A stretch of DNA of 64,000 bases from Rossellomorea arthrocnemi. GTDB lineage: Bacteria; Bacillota; Bacilli; Bacillales; Bacillaceae_B. Positions within the stretch are counted from its first letter, which is position 1, and the number at the start of each line of letters is the position of its first letter. Made by a program: the position numbers and the translations under genes. Positions 10,772-20,631 of this stretch are shown piece by piece. Under the pieces are notes generated by a model. It had not been told where the DNA came from and did not search any database. It was given only the letters and a program-made list of their open reading frames with translations. The stretch is from positions 186,001 through 250,000 of the forward strand of contig NZ_CAJGBF010000005.1 in NCBI RefSeq assembly GCF_904424705.1. Direction: 5' to 3'.

Positions 10772-11959
10772 CTACTGCTTTGCTACCTCAATCATAATCG
10801 CATCCCCTTGACCGCCTCCACTGCAGATCGAAGCAATTCCTACACCGCCTCCGCGTCGTTTCAGCTCATATGCGAGCGTCAGGATGATGCGTGCTCCGCT
10901 TGCCCCAATCGGGTGACCCAGTGCCACCGCTCCACCGTTCACATTGACTTTCTCAGGATCCAAACCTGCGATCTTCCCGCTTGTCAAGGCAACGGCTGCG
11001 AATGCTTCATTGATTTCAAACAGGTCGATTTCTTCAAGGGATTTCCCTGTTTTCTTGAGAAGCTCATTAATAACAAGTCCCGGTGTTTGCGGAAAATCTT
11101 TTGCTTCAACGGCGATCGCAGTGTGGCCAAGGATCGTCGCCAACGGCTGTTTCCCTTCCTTCAAGGCTCTTTCTTCGCTCATGAGGACCATGGCAGCCGC
11201 TCCGTCATTGACTCCCGGTGCGTTCCCTGCTGTGATCGTTCCCTCTGATCCAAAGACAGGGCCTAATTTAGCCAACGCCTCGATGGATGTTTCTTTACGA
11301 GGTGCTTCATCTTTCGAGAAGACAACCGGATCCCCTTTGCGTTGGGGAACCTCCACAGCAGCGATTTCTTCACCAAGCAGGCCCTCTTCTGTCGCTTTTA
11401 CAGCGCGTTCATGACTTCTTAACGCCCACCTGTCCTGTTCTTCTCTTGATAGTTCGAATTCTTTCGCTGTTTCGTTTCCGTACGTTCCCATGTGGACGTT
11501 GTTGAAGCTGCATGTCAATCCGTCGTGAACCATCAAGTCCTTCACCTGTGAGTCTCCCATCTTAAATCCCCATCGAGCTTTTGGCAGGATGTAAGGTGCA
11601 TTGGACATGGATTCCATTCCGCCTGCCACGATGACTTCACCATCGCCTGCACGGATGATCTGATCTCCGAGTGTGACGCTCCTCATTCCTGACGCACAAA
11701 CTTTATTGATCGTTTCTGTTTTGACATTCCAAGGTAACCCTGCGTGGCGAGATGCCTGTCGGGATGGGATTTGCCCCTGTCCCCCTTGTAAAACAGATCC
11801 GAGGATAACTTCTTCTACCTCTTCTCCACTTACACCGGCTCGTTTCAAGGCTTCCTTCACAGCAAAGCCTCCGAGTTCAGAAGCTGAAAAACTGCTCAGA
11901 CTTCCTCCAAATTTACCGAAAGGCGTTCTGGCTCCATCTAAAATAACCGTTTTCCCCAT
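10772..11959 (-). CDS. Acetyl-CoA C-acetyltransferase (thiolase)
   Basis: Thiolase performing CoA-dependent cleavage of 3-ketoacyl-CoA, the last beta-oxidation step. The 395-residue protein shows the acylated Cys in NKVCASGM (about residue 89), [22 protein letters not shown] with the catalytic His, and the second Cys in [13 protein letters not shown] 11959 is chosen; a GTG directly before it (11962) is equally well spaced from AAGGAG. It is first in the minus-strand thl-hbd-acd-acd set and is preceded by a TetR-type palindrome and a cre-like site. Confidence 0.94.
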   Translation of the reverse strand: MGKTVILDGARTPFGKFGGSLSSFSASELGGFAVKEALKRAGVSGEEVEEVILGSVLQGGQGQIPSRQASRHAGLPWNVKTETINKVCASGMRSVTLGDQIIRAGDGEVIVAGGMESMSNAPYILPKARWGFKMGDSQVKDLMVHDGLTCSFNNVHMGTYGNETAKEFELSREEQDRWALRSHERAVKATEEGLLGEEIAAVEVPQRKGDPVVFSKDEAPRKETSIEALAKLGPVFGSEGTITAGNAPGVNDGAAAMVLMSEERALKEGKQPLATILGHTAIAVEAKDFPQTPGLVINELLKKTGKSLEEIDLFEINEAFAAVALTSGKIAGLDPEKVNVNGGAVALGHPIGASGARIILTLAYELKRRGGGVGIASICSGGGQGDAIMIEVAKQ

Positions 11960-12010
11960 CACAATCGCTCTCCTTTATATGTGAAAGATTTGATTCGACA
12001 AAAGCAACAT

Positions 12011-12024
12011 TGTATACGCTTTCA
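12011..12024 (-). promoter_or_regulatory. Candidate CcpA cre site upstream of thl
   Basis: Minus strand TGAAAGCGTATACA matches the cre consensus TGWNANCGNTNWCA at all but one fixed position. It lies about 50 bases upstream of thl, where CcpA binding would give glucose repression of beta-oxidation genes. Function inferred. Confidence 0.55.
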
Positions 12025-12047
12025 ATTTCACCTAAAATTTTTTCGAC

Positions 12048-12061
12048 TGAACGCTCGCTCA
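12048..12061. promoter_or_regulatory. TetR/FadR-like operator upstream of thl
   Basis: TGAACGCTCGCTCA, preceded by GAC. It matches CTGAATGCTCATTCA, the reverse complement of the fadF promoter palindrome, at nearly all positions (pattern GACTGAAyGCTCryTCA). Shared only by these catabolic genes in the window, it is a good candidate site for the TetR protein encoded at 6345-6998. Confidence 0.6.
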
Positions 12062-12078
12062 CCTGTTCCGCATAAGAG

Positions 12079-12099
12079 AAGGGACAGTTTTTGTCCCTT
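12079..12099. repeat. Short perfect hairpin AAGGGAC/GTCCCTT
   Basis: Seven-bp arms around AGTTTTT, between the thl operator and the fadF terminator. Neither side has a clear U-tract, and its role is unknown. Confidence 0.4.
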
Positions 12100-12184
12100 A
12101 TATATCTTTATTGTACTCCATATTCAGGTCGAACGCATTGATTTTTTAGAAAGTTTTTATTTTTCTATTATATTTACTATTGTA

Positions 12185-12233
12185 GAAAAACAATAGGAGT
12201 AAAACGAAATAGAGACTATTTTGTTTTACTCCT
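12185..12233 (-). terminator. fadF terminator
   Basis: A long near-perfect inverted repeat (AGGAGTAAAAC ... GTTTTACTCCT with further pairing to an 18-bp stem and 3-nt loop) followed on the minus strand by ATTGTTTTT. It also separates fadF from thl. Confidence 0.85.
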
Positions 12234-12285
12234 GAATGTTCCTATCAAATGTGCGGACGATTCATTATTAATCTGATACTATTTT

Positions 12286-14403
12286 TCACGAAGCAGCCGA
12301 CTGGTCCTTTGGATCACCACAAACAGCTTTCTCGAGAATTTCTGCCACATCCAGAGTGGAAACATTTTCTTCCACTTCCTTCGCTTTCGTTCCATCCGAC
12401 AGCATGGTCAGGCAGTATGGGCAGCCTGAGCTGATAACCGATGGACTGACAGCCAGTGCCTGCTCGGTACGGGAAACGTTGACCCGGTGACCTGCGTCTT
12501 CTTCCATCCACATAAGTCCTCCACCTGCACCACAGCACATGCCTTTTTCGCGGTTTCGTTCCATTTCAATCAATTTCACGCCGGAGATTGATTTCAGGAT
12601 TTCACGCGGTGGGTCATATACTTCGTTGTAACGTCCCAGATAACAGGAGTCATGGAAGGTGATCGTTTCGTTCACTTCGTATTGCGGTTTCAGGCGCCCT
12701 TCCTGTACCAGCTGATGCAGAAGTTCGGTATGGTGGTACACTTCAGCTTCCAGACCAAAGTCCGGATACTCATTTTTGAAAATGTTGTAGGCATGAGGAT
12801 CAATCGTCACAATCTTATTGATTTCATGCTTTTCAAACTCTGCGATATTTTGACCGGCAAGCTCCTGGAACAGAAATTCGTTTCCAAGTCGGCGCGGTGT
12901 ATCACCGGAGTTCTTTTCTTTATTTCCAAGGATTGCGAATTTCACGCCTGCTTCGTTCATCAGCTTGGCAAAGGATAACGCGATTTTTTGGCTGCGGTTA
13001 TCAAATGACCCCATAGATCCCACCCAGAAAAGGAATTCAAATTCTTCCCCTGCTTTTTTCATTTCTTTTACCGTAGGAATGGTGACATCCTCTCTCGCTT
13101 CACGCCAGTTTTCACGTTCTTTACGGTTTAATCCCCAAGGATTTCCCTGACGCTCGATGTTTTGCATGGCACGCTGTGCATCCGCATCCATCTTTCCTTC
13201 TGTCAGAACCAGGTAGCGACGAAGATCAATGATCTTATCTACGTGCTCGTTCATAACGGGGCATTGATCTTCACAGTTACGGCAAGTAGTACATGCCCAT
13301 ATCTCTTCTTCAGTGATGACATCGCCGATCAGGCTCGGGCTGTATGCAGCACCAGCAGCTGCTTCTTCTGCTGCTTGAGTGGCACTTGCCATTGCCAACT
13401 GATTCCCCTTTGTGCCATTGAATGCAAATGTCGGAACCCAAGGCTTCTTCTGTGTAACGACTGCACCATGATTGGTCAGGTTATCACGAAGCTTGACGAT
13501 GAGATCCATCGGGGAAAGCATTTTCCCTGTTCCTGTTGCCGGACACATATTTGTACAACGACCACATTCTACACAAGCATAGAAATCGATCATTTGGTGT
13601 TGTGTAAATTCTTCTATTTTTCCCACACCGAAGCTTTCGGCTGATTCATCTTCAAAGTCGATCGGCTTAAGCTTCCCAGGATTGTCTAAGCGATTGAAAT
13701 AAACATTGGCAGGACCTGCGATTAAATGTGCATGCTTGGATTGCGGCACATACACAAGGAATGCCAGTAAGAATAGTGAGTGAATCCACCATGCCACATA
13801 GAAAATGGCGATGGAAGCCGTTTCTCCAATGCCTCCAAATGCCCCTGCAATCAGTGACGCAACAGGCTCTGTCCAGGCAAGTTCTTCTCCGTGCCAGATA
13901 AGTCCCATTCCGTTTCCTACAAGAACGGACAGCATTAGTCCACCGATGAATAAGAGAACCAGTCCTGACTTAAAGCCCCGCTTTAAGCGAACCAGTTTTT
14001 CCACATATCGGCGATGGAATGCCCAGACGACAGCTACCAGGATCATGAGTGTGACAAGCTCCTGGAAGAACGTGAATCCAGAATATAATGGACCTAATGG
14101 TAAGTGACTTCCCGGAGCAAGTCCTTTCCAGATAAAGTCGATGGCCCCGAATTGCACCAGGATGAATCCGTAGAAAAACATCACGTGAATCGCTCCACTT
14201 TTCTTATCTTTCAAAAGTTTTTTCTGCCCGAAGACATTGACCAGGATTTTCTGGAATCGCTCTTTGAAGCGTTTATCGAATTCCACTTTTTTCCCGAGCT
14301 TAATATATTCAATTCTCGTCTTTACTACATACACAAACAGACTAAGTGCATAAACGGTCACGAGTATAAACGCAACCCAATTGAGAATGAGTAACCCATT
14401 CAT
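12286..14403 (-). CDS. fadF: Membrane iron-sulfur oxidoreductase FadF (ETF:quinone-type electron carrier)
   Basis: Predicted to pass electrons from acyl-CoA dehydrogenases via ETF into the menaquinone pool. The 705-residue protein has about six N-terminal membrane helices with a nitrate-reductase-gamma-like region, two 4Fe-4S motifs (CVECGRCTNMCP and CTTCRNCEDQCP), then two CCG (DUF224) domains ending with GMCCGAGGGL and SSGCPYC. The start is ATG 14403 (MNGLLILNW), with AAGGGGGAG eight bases upstream. It has its own promoter with an embedded operator. The family link to EtfAB:menaquinone oxidoreductase is from knowledge of DUF224 proteins; activity is inferred. Confidence 0.9.
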   Translation of the reverse strand: MNGLLILNWVAFILVTVYALSLFVYVVKTRIEYIKLGKKVEFDKRFKERFQKILVNVFGQKKLLKDKKSGAIHVMFFYGFILVQFGAIDFIWKGLAPGSHLPLGPLYSGFTFFQELVTLMILVAVVWAFHRRYVEKLVRLKRGFKSGLVLLFIGGLMLSVLVGNGMGLIWHGEELAWTEPVASLIAGAFGGIGETASIAIFYVAWWIHSLFLLAFLVYVPQSKHAHLIAGPANVYFNRLDNPGKLKPIDFEDESAESFGVGKIEEFTQHQMIDFYACVECGRCTNMCPATGTGKMLSPMDLIVKLRDNLTNHGAVVTQKKPWVPTFAFNGTKGNQLAMASATQAAEEAAAGAAYSPSLIGDVITEEEIWACTTCRNCEDQCPVMNEHVDKIIDLRRYLVLTEGKMDADAQRAMQNIERQGNPWGLNRKERENWREAREDVTIPTVKEMKKAGEEFEFLFWVGSMGSFDNRSQKIALSFAKLMNEAGVKFAILGNKEKNSGDTPRRLGNEFLFQELAGQNIAEFEKHEINKIVTIDPHAYNIFKNEYPDFGLEAEVYHHTELLHQLVQEGRLKPQYEVNETITFHDSCYLGRYNEVYDPPREILKSISGVKLIEMERNREKGMCCGAGGGLMWMEEDAGHRVNVSRTEQALAVSPSVISSGCPYCLTMLSDGTKAKEVEENVSTLDVAEILEKAVCGDPKDQSAAS

Positions 14404-14496
14404 AGACAACACTCCCCCTTATTTGGTCTGAATTGAACTTCCCCTTTGTTCAAACTTTTACAAACCAAATTAATATTCTGAATAGTTCTTATCTCC

Positions 14497-14524
14497 ATTA
14501 TATTATGAATGAGCATTCAGTCAA
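14497..14524 (-). promoter_or_regulatory. fadF promoter with embedded palindromic operator
   Basis: Minus-strand -35 TTGACT (14524-14519), 16-nt spacer and -10 TATAAT (14502-14497). The palindrome TGAATGAGCATTCA (14506-14519) fills the spacer, an ideal position for a repressor. Confidence 0.8.
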
Positions 14525-14557
14525 TGGTTTTTCCCAAGAAAAATGAAAACCTTTTCA

Positions 14558-14571
14558 TGAATGATCATTCA
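14558..14571. promoter_or_regulatory. Second TetR/FadR-like operator upstream of fadF
   Basis: TGAATGATCATTCA is a perfect 14-bp palindrome, 52 bases upstream of the first operator and with the same TGAATGA half site. B. subtilis FadR sites also use TGAATGA arms, though with a wider centre. Confidence 0.65.
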
Positions 14572-14647
14572 GTTCATAAAAAGAAACAGGACTATTTGTA
14601 CCCCCCACAGGTTTCAAAAGGACTTACGAGGGAAAAGAAGAAAAGGA

Positions 14648-14678
14648 TGCAAAAGTACATAAAATTCGGGACATACTA
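14648..14678 (+). promoter_or_regulatory. Candidate SigG/SigF promoter of clsB-uvsE
   Basis: TGCAAAA, 17 nt, CATACTA, ending 28 bases before the cardiolipin synthase start. CATACTA is the SigG-type -10 element, and UvsE orthologues act in spores, so forespore expression is a reasonable inference. Confidence 0.5.
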
Positions 14679-14706
14679 AAGACAATGCAAATGAGAGAGT
14701 GATTTT

Positions 14707-15912
14707 ATGTGGTGGTTAATTCTGCTGTTAATCCTTGCCGCTGTTATCGGATGGCTAATGCTCGACTTCAAATTGGGAAGAAGTCATTTTATCCGGACCC
14801 GGACAAGAAGAGATTACGAAAAACGGAATAGTACTATTCGATTGTTTTCAAGGGGACCTGAGCTTTTTGATCAAATGTTCAAAGAGATGAAAGAAGCCAG
14901 GTCTTCTATTCATGTATCCTTTTATATTGTGCAGGATGACCATTTTGCCCTCAGGTTCCTGGAGTTACTCAAAGGTAAAGCCAAAGAAGGCATTGAGGTC
15001 CGACTGTTGATGGATCAGATCGGCAGTCACAACCTTCCTAAATCGAAGGTAAAGGAACTTCGTCATGCTGGTGTCGAGGTTGATTTCTCCCAGATAGTCA
15101 AACTTCCCTATCTGTTCTTTTCCTCTCAGCAGCGTAATCACCGGAAGATTACCGTTATCGATGGTAAGATCGGTTATTTGGGCGGATATAATATCGGGAA
15201 GGAATATATCGATGAAAATGAGAAGCCCGAACTCTCCCCTTGGAGGGATTATCACCTCCACCTGGTAGGAGAGGGTGTCCACGATTTACAGACAGAGTTC
15301 TGCATAGACTGGTTTCGAACTACACATAAAGATTTAAAGGACGAAGCGAAGTATTTTCCCCCTGCTGAAAAAGGAAACATAGAACATCAGATCTTTCCAA
15401 CAGAAGGGATCAACATCGAAGAATTCTTTGGAAATTTCATCGATGAAGCACAAAAGGAAATCATTATCGGAACCCCATACTTTATTCCCACTCCGATATT
15501 GATGGATGCCCTTTGTAGTGCACTGGATAGAGGCGTCAAACTGAAAATCATTATTCCAAATAATGCCGATCATCTGTTAGTGAAGGAAGCTGCTTTTCCA
15601 TATTTGAGACCTCTCCTCGCAAAAGGAGCAGAAGTATATCAATTCATGAACGGCTTTTACCATGCGAAAGTAATGGTCGTCGATGACCACTTCTGTGATA
15701 TCGGCACAGCAAATTTTGATAAACGAAGCTTCTTTATCAATTTAGAAATCAACAATCTGATTTACGACAAAGGATTTATCAAAACGTTGAAAAGGGAAAT
15801 GGAAAAAGACATGGAGGCATCTGATCTATTAAGCGAAAGCGACCTCTCTTCGGTTTCCATGCTCACCCGATTAAAGGAACGCATCGCTTCCTCCATTTCA
15901 ATCTTACTTTAG
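14707..15912 (+). CDS. clsB: Cardiolipin synthase (phospholipase D type)
   Basis: Condenses two phosphatidylglycerol molecules to cardiolipin at the membrane. The 401-residue protein begins with one hydrophobic segment (MWWLILLLILAAVIGWLML) and contains two HKD motifs: HRKITVIDGKIGYLGGYNIG near residue 145 and HAKVMVVDDHFCDIGTANFD near residue 320. Length and neighbour (uvsE, 11 bases downstream) match B. subtilis ywjE/clsB-ywjD. A SigG-like promoter precedes it. Confidence 0.92.
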   Translation: MWWLILLLILAAVIGWLMLDFKLGRSHFIRTRTRRDYEKRNSTIRLFSRGPELFDQMFKEMKEARSSIHVSFYIVQDDHFALRFLELLKGKAKEGIEVRLLMDQIGSHNLPKSKVKELRHAGVEVDFSQIVKLPYLFFSSQQRNHRKITVIDGKIGYLGGYNIGKEYIDENEKPELSPWRDYHLHLVGEGVHDLQTEFCIDWFRTTHKDLKDEAKYFPPAEKGNIEHQIFPTEGINIEEFFGNFIDEAQKEIIIGTPYFIPTPILMDALCSALDRGVKLKIIIPNNADHLLVKEAAFPYLRPLLAKGAEVYQFMNGFYHAKVMVVDDHFCDIGTANFDKRSFFINLEINNLIYDKGFIKTLKREMEKDMEASDLLSESDLSSVSMLTRLKERIASSISILL

Positions 15913-15923
15913 GGGGATGACGC

Positions 15924-16877
15924 ATGAAAGTCCGACTCGGTTTCGTGGCTAACTCCCTTTCTTTATGGGATGCAAGCCCTGCTAAAACGATGACTTATAA
16001 ACGATATACTGAATTACCTAAGAACGAGCGTATGGATCGCCTGAAGGAAGTGACGAGGTTAAACCTGGAACATACGAAACGCATCCTGTATCTGTGCGCG
16101 GCCCACGAAATTAAACTGTACAGATTATCCAGTTCCCTCGTTCCCCTTGCCACCCACCCGGAAGTGGCGTGGGACTTCTACTCCCCATTCAAGAGGGAGT
16201 GGAAAGAACTTGGAGATCTGATCAAAATGTTTGGAATCAGGGCAAGCTTTCACCCCAACCAATTCACCCTGTTCACGAGTCCCAAGCAGCATGTGACAGA
16301 CAATGCCGTAAAAGATATGGTGTATCACTACCGGATGCTTGAGTATATGGGAATCGAGAAGGATTCCGTCATTAACATTCATATTGGCGGAAGCTATGGG
16401 GATAAGGAAGAAACCTTAGTCCGTTTTCATGAGAATCTGAAGAACCTTCCGGGTAATGTGAAAGAGGTCATGACGTTGGAAAATGACGACAAAACCTATA
16501 CGGTCGAAGAAACATTGGACGTTTGTCAAAAAGAGGACGTCCCCATGGTCCTGGACATTCACCATCACATGGCCAACCCAAGTAAAAAGCCTCTTGAGGA
16601 TTATCTTGAAAATATTTTCGCCACATGGGACAGGAGAGATTTAGTTCCGAAAATACATATCTCCTCCCCCAAATCCGAAAAAGCTTTCCGCTCACATGCT
16701 GACAAGGTAGATCCGGATTTTGTGGAAGGATTCTTCAAAACTCTGAAGACCTTCAATCAGGACGTGGATTTTATGATCGAAGCCAAGCACAAGGACCTGG
16801 CCATGCTGAAGCTTATTGAAGATCTCTCTTCCATCCGTGGGGTGAAGCGGGTCAGTGGCGGAGCTTTGGAGTGGTAA
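15924..16877 (+). CDS. uvsE: UV damage endonuclease UvsE
   Basis: UvsE nicks DNA 5' to UV photoproducts, an excision repair route independent of UvrABC that in B. subtilis protects spores. The 317-residue TIM-barrel protein shows family motifs GFVANSLSLWDASP, SLVPLATHPE, FHPNQFTLF, NIHIGGSYGDKE, LENDD, LDIHHHMA, KIHISSPK and EAKHKD, containing the metal-binding His, Glu and Asp residues. AGGGGGATG lies before the ATG. It is co-directional with and close to clsB, and followed by a terminator. Confidence 0.94.
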   Translation: MKVRLGFVANSLSLWDASPAKTMTYKRYTELPKNERMDRLKEVTRLNLEHTKRILYLCAAHEIKLYRLSSSLVPLATHPEVAWDFYSPFKREWKELGDLIKMFGIRASFHPNQFTLFTSPKQHVTDNAVKDMVYHYRMLEYMGIEKDSVINIHIGGSYGDKEETLVRFHENLKNLPGNVKEVMTLENDDKTYTVEETLDVCQKEDVPMVLDIHHHMANPSKKPLEDYLENIFATWDRRDLVPKIHISSPKSEKAFRSHADKVDPDFVEGFFKTLKTFNQDVDFMIEAKHKDLAMLKLIEDLSSIRGVKRVSGGALEW

Positions 16878-16880
16878 ATA

Positions 16881-16920
16881 AAGAAGATGGACATTTTGGT
16901 GTTCGTCTTCTTTTTGTTTT
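16881..16920 (+). terminator. uvsE terminator
   Basis: AAGAAGATGGACA and TGTTCGTCTTCTT arms (11 of 13 pairs) followed by TTTTTGTTTT. The remaining ~220 bases up to 17142 show no gene or clear signal. Confidence 0.75.
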
Positions 16921-17142
16921 GTTGCAGTAAGTACCACTCTAACTCACTGGGAGTGTGTGTTCATTTATATAGAAACTGAATCCATCCGCTACGAAAGCAA
17001 CTTTAATAAACGTCCATTTCCGCTTCAGAATTCTTTTTTTACGTGTTTCTGATGATTATCCCCTATGCGATCGACTTTTTTCATCAAGTGTTCCACATTT
17101 AATTCCGTCTACTTTAGGGGGATTGTTTTTCATATGTACACT

Positions 17143-17322
17143 TTATTTGAAGACCGATTCGATCCAGGGCTGAATCGCCATAAAGGCTTTAAACCCAAGA
17201 TAGATTCCAACGATTCCTGCAATTCCTGCAAGGGCAGGCGGTGCCGGTATCGGCAGCTTAAATAAAGCGAAGATAAACCCAACTAAAAACCCGGTTACAA
17301 TGGCCAACACTACAGTTTTCAT
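17143..17322 (-). CDS. XapX domain small membrane protein
   Basis: A 59-residue protein with two hydrophobic segments and the XapX (DUF1427) core: KLPIPAPPALAGIAGIVGIY around residues 22-41. ATG 17322 is chosen because GGAGGAG sits nine bases upstream; an upstream ATG (17340) overlaps that Shine-Dalgarno. The function of XapX proteins is unknown. It stands alone between uvsE (convergent) and argS. Confidence 0.8.
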   Translation of the reverse strand: MKTVVLAIVTGFLVGFIFALFKLPIPAPPALAGIAGIVGIYLGFKAFMAIQPWIESVFK

Positions 17323-17381
17323 AACATTCTTCTCCTCCATTCGTCTTCCATTATTATACGTTAAAGCAGGAGAATTATAAG

Positions 17382-17415
17382 AAAAAGGTCCACCCTTTTG
17401 AGGGACGGACCTTTT
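17382..17415 (-). terminator. argS terminator
   Basis: AAAAGGTCC ... GGACCTTTTT stem on the minus strand with U-run, four bases downstream of the argS stop. It contains the GGTCCGTCCCTC word that recurs in this window. Confidence 0.8.
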
Positions 17416-17419
17416 GTGT

Positions 17420-19090
17420 TTACATTTTTTCCGGAGCTGCTACACCGATTAAGGCGAGAGCGTTTTGTAACGTGACACGTACGACTTTCACTAAAGCGAG
17501 ACGTGCTGTCGTCAGTTCACGATTTTCTTCATCGAGTACCTTGTTGGCATTGTAGAAGCTGTGGAAAGCAGATGCCAAGTCGTTGATATAGTTTGCTACA
17601 CGGTGAGGTGTGCGTTTTTCAGCTGCATCGGCAATCATTTGCGGGAATTCACCTAATTTTTTCAATAAGTCCACTTCTTTTTCCGTACCGATCAGTTTCA
17701 AGTTGATCTTGTCTTCTGAAGCAAGTCCCTGCTCTTCTGCCTGGCGAAGAATACTGCAAATACGCGCGTGGGCATATTGAGCGTAGTACACAGGGTTTTC
17801 ATTCGACTGGGATACCGCTAAGTCCAGATCAAAGTCCATATGCGTATCGGCGCTTCTCATCGCGAAGAAATAGCGGACCGCATCAAGGCCTACCTCTTCT
17901 ACAAGTTCACGCAACGTAACTGCCTTCCCTGTACGCTTACTCATCTTCATTTTTTCACCATTTTTATAAAGGTGTACGAGTTGAATCACTTCTACTTCCA
18001 ATTTATCACGATCAAAGCCCAGTGCTTCGATGGCCGCTTTCATACGGGGGATGTATCCGTGATGGTCTGCACCCCAAATATTGATCAGTACATCATGTCC
18101 ACGCTCGAATTTGTCCTGGTGGTAGGAAATATCAGGAGTCAGGTATGTGTACGTGCCGTCATTCTTGATGAGAACACGGTTCTTGTCATCACCAAGCTCT
18201 GTTGAACGGAACCAGGTCGCACCGTCCTCTTCGTATACATGACCGTTATCTCTCAACGTTTTCAAGGCAGCATCGATTTTCCCATTTTCATAAAGGGATG
18301 TTTCAGAATACCACACGTTGAAAGGAACGCGGAACATTTCCAGATCCTTTTGAAGCTTGGCCATTTCGATCTTCAAGCCGTATTCACGGAAGAACTTGTA
18401 GCGCTCCTCTTCACTTACCTCAGCATATTTCGAGCCGTATTCTTGAGCCAATTTCTTCCCGATACCGATAATGTCCGCTCCATGATATCCGTCTTCAGGC
18501 ATCGCTTTGTCTTCTCCGAGGGCTTGGAAATAACGGGCTTCAACAGAAATCGCCAGGTTATGGATCTGGTTTCCGGCATCGTTGATGTAGTATTCACGGG
18601 TTACCTTATACCCTGCTTTTTCAAGGACGTTACATAGGGAATCACCTACTGCAGCTCCACGGGCGTGACCAAGGTGAAGGTCACCTGTCGGGTTGGCAGA
18701 TACAAACTCAACGTTTACTCTTTCACCATTTCCAGCGTTTGATTCTCCGTATTCCTGATCCTGATCCAGAATCATCGGGATTAAGTCTGTCAGGTATTCA
18801 TTGTTCATATAGAAATTGATGAATCCAGGGCCTGCAATCTCCATTTTTTCAATGGATGCTTTAGACTGGTCGAAGTTAGCGACGATGTCATTCGCGATCA
18901 TTCGTGGCGCTTTTTTCGCGACACGGGCAAGCTGCATCGCCATATTTGTTGAATAATCTCCGTGTGATTTTTCTTTCGGTATCTCCAGGATGACATCCGG
19001 GATCTGATCCTCTGTTGCGAGTCCCGCTTTCAGGACCGCTGCTTTGATTTCGGCTTTCAGGTTTTCTTGTACTTTTTCGACGATATTCAT
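17420..19090 (-). CDS. argS: Arginine--tRNA ligase
   Basis: Class I aminoacyl-tRNA synthetase charging tRNA-Arg. The 556-residue protein has the N-terminal additional domain, the HIGH box as [20 protein letters not shown], the KMSKS-type loop [10 protein letters not shown], and a C-terminal DALR anticodon domain ([16 protein letters not shown]). Length equals B. subtilis ArgS. Start ATG 19090 ([11 protein letters not shown]) with AAGGAGG upstream; a longer frame reaches 19138 but overlaps the preceding gene. It follows DUF1934 by four bases. Confidence 0.97.
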   Translation of the reverse strand: MNIVEKVQENLKAEIKAAVLKAGLATEDQIPDVILEIPKEKSHGDYSTNMAMQLARVAKKAPRMIANDIVANFDQSKASIEKMEIAGPGFINFYMNNEYLTDLIPMILDQDQEYGESNAGNGERVNVEFVSANPTGDLHLGHARGAAVGDSLCNVLEKAGYKVTREYYINDAGNQIHNLAISVEARYFQALGEDKAMPEDGYHGADIIGIGKKLAQEYGSKYAEVSEEERYKFFREYGLKIEMAKLQKDLEMFRVPFNVWYSETSLYENGKIDAALKTLRDNGHVYEEDGATWFRSTELGDDKNRVLIKNDGTYTYLTPDISYHQDKFERGHDVLINIWGADHHGYIPRMKAAIEALGFDRDKLEVEVIQLVHLYKNGEKMKMSKRTGKAVTLRELVEEVGLDAVRYFFAMRSADTHMDFDLDLAVSQSNENPVYYAQYAHARICSILRQAEEQGLASEDKINLKLIGTEKEVDLLKKLGEFPQMIADAAEKRTPHRVANYINDLASAFHSFYNANKVLDEENRELTTARLALVKVVRVTLQNALALIGVAAPEKM

Positions 19091-19094
19091 ATCG

Positions 19095-19532
19095 TTATGC
19101 TTCCTCCTTATAGTGAATGGACATAACATAATCCCCAACCGGGCTGTCCTGCATCTTTAACTCATAAGAAAGGTTGAAATCCCCTTCTAGCTTGGAGTCA
19201 CTCTGTGTATGTGAAAGTGTTTTGGTTTTCGTTGTAAGTAAGAGGGTACCGAGCTGGCTCTCGTAGGATCCGTTCTGTTCCTCGAGCTCGTTGAAGGCCA
19301 TCCTCATTTTGACTGCCCCGCTCCTGAGGATGAGGGCCTGTCGATCTGTGACTTTGACGATGGTATGAGTGGTCCCTTCCTCTTGAACTTCATCGTATTT
19401 TAGAAAAATGGCATCCCCTTTTTCATAGTATCGACCAAATGATACCAATTCAAAAGAGTCACTTTCCTCTCCGATAGTGATTCTGGTTTTCAAGTGAACT
19501 TTGACAGGGGTAGATTCTGCTTTTGCCGTCAA
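19095..19532 (-). CDS. ywiB: DUF1934 (YwiB) calycin-like protein
   Basis: About 145 residues, predicted beta-barrel of the DUF1934 family, with the conserved stretch [13 protein letters not shown] near the middle. Its role is unknown. The gene sits immediately upstream of argS, as in many Bacillaceae, with a four-base gap, so the two are co-transcribed. TTG 19532 is chosen because AAAGGA lies ten bases before it; a GTG at 19541 is only one base from that element. No signal peptide is seen. Confidence 0.85.
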   Translation of the reverse strand: MTAKAESTPVKVHLKTRITIGEESDSFELVSFGRYYEKGDAIFLKYDEVQEEGTTHTIVKVTDRQALILRSGAVKMRMAFNELEEQNGSYESQLGTLLLTTKTKTLSHTQSDSKLEGDFNLSYELKMQDSPVGDYVMSIHYKEEA

Positions 19533-19555
19533 ACCACTCACATCCTTTTCTTTTT

Positions 19556-19592
19556 AGGGTCCGATCAAGTGATAGGTCCGTCCCTCTTATAG
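19556..19592. repeat. GGTCCGTCCCTC element between DUF1934 and speB
   Basis: Contains AGGGTCCGAT and AGGTCCGTCCCTC. One of several occurrences of this word (17 kb, 20.6 kb, 21.9 kb, 39.6 kb), here without a full hairpin. Confidence 0.4.
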
Positions 19593-19696
19593 ACGTCCCT
19601 TCCTTCTAACTAATTAAGTATAAGAAGTATTGTGAGAAATTGCAATGGAACAGGGTGAGTTTTCATTTATTGGAGGTATGTAAGCGGATTTATGGT

Positions 19697-19732
19697 AAAA
19701 GAAAAGCCTCTTCTGCAAATAGAAGAGGCTTT
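19697..19732 (-). terminator. speB terminator
   Basis: AAAGCCTCTTC ... GAAGAGGCTTT perfect 11-bp stem with U-rich tail on the minus strand, seven bases from the speB stop. Confidence 0.88.
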
Positions 19733-19738
19733 GGGCGT

Positions 19739-20611
19739 TTATTTCACCCAGCCAAGAAGCATTTCACGGATCAGCTTGCTTGCTGTATTCGCTGTTTGTT
19801 CAGATGGATCATAGATCGGCGCTACCTCCACAAGGTCCGCTCCTACCACATTCACATCAGAGTGGGCTATGGCATGGATGGATGCCAGTAATTCCTTGGA
19901 TGTGATTCCGCCACAGTCCACAGTTCCTGTTCCTGGAGCGTGAGCCGGGTCCAATACATCAATATCAATCGTTACATAGACAGGGCGCCCTGCAAGTTCG
20001 GGAAGAATTTCCTTCAACGGCTCCAGCACTTCAAACTTTGAAATATGCATGCCGTTTTCCTTCGCCCATTGGAATTCTTCTTTCATCCCGGAACGGATCC
20101 CGAATGAATAGACGTTCTTCGGTCCGATGTGCTCAGCGATCTTGCGGATCGGAGTCGAGTGAGATAATGGTTCCCCTTCGTACTCTTCACGAAGGTCTGT
20201 ATGGGCATCCATATGGATGATGGCAAGGTCCGGGTATTTTTTCGCAACAGCTTTCATGACCGGCCAAGACACCAAATGTTCCCCACCCATACCGAATGGG
20301 ATTTTCCCTTCCCCAAGAAGACCGTCGATAAAATCTTCAATCATATCAATGCTCCGCTGCGGGTTACCGAATGGCAGTGGAATGTCACCGGCGTCGTAAT
20401 ATTTCACTTCTTCAAGCTCGCGGTCCAGGTACGCACTATACTCTTCTAAACCGATCGACACCTCGCGTATACGGGCAGGGCCGAAACGGGAACCCGGACG
20501 ATAGCTGACCGTCCAATCCATCGGCATACCGTAAAGAACCACCTGGCTATCCTCATAAGAAGGATGACTCTTAATAAACACATTACCTGAATAAGCCTCA
20601 TCAAAACGCAT
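19739..20611 (-). CDS. speB: Agmatinase
   Basis: Hydrolyses agmatine to putrescine and urea for polyamine synthesis. The 290-residue ureohydrolase shows the binuclear Mn motifs GGEHLVSW, IHMDAHTDLR and DIDVLDPAHAPGTGT. It starts MRFDEAYSGNVFIKSHPS at ATG 20611, with AGAGAGG nine bases upstream; a TTG at 20620 lies too close to that element. It follows speE, whose product is its downstream pathway partner. Confidence 0.96.
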   Translation of the reverse strand: MRFDEAYSGNVFIKSHPSYEDSQVVLYGMPMDWTVSYRPGSRFGPARIREVSIGLEEYSAYLDRELEEVKYYDAGDIPLPFGNPQRSIDMIEDFIDGLLGEGKIPFGMGGEHLVSWPVMKAVAKKYPDLAIIHMDAHTDLREEYEGEPLSHSTPIRKIAEHIGPKNVYSFGIRSGMKEEFQWAKENGMHISKFEVLEPLKEILPELAGRPVYVTIDIDVLDPAHAPGTGTVDCGGITSKELLASIHAIAHSDVNVVGADLVEVAPIYDPSEQTANTASKLIREMLLGWVK

Positions 20612-20631
20612 ATTCTTCAACCTCTCTTTTA

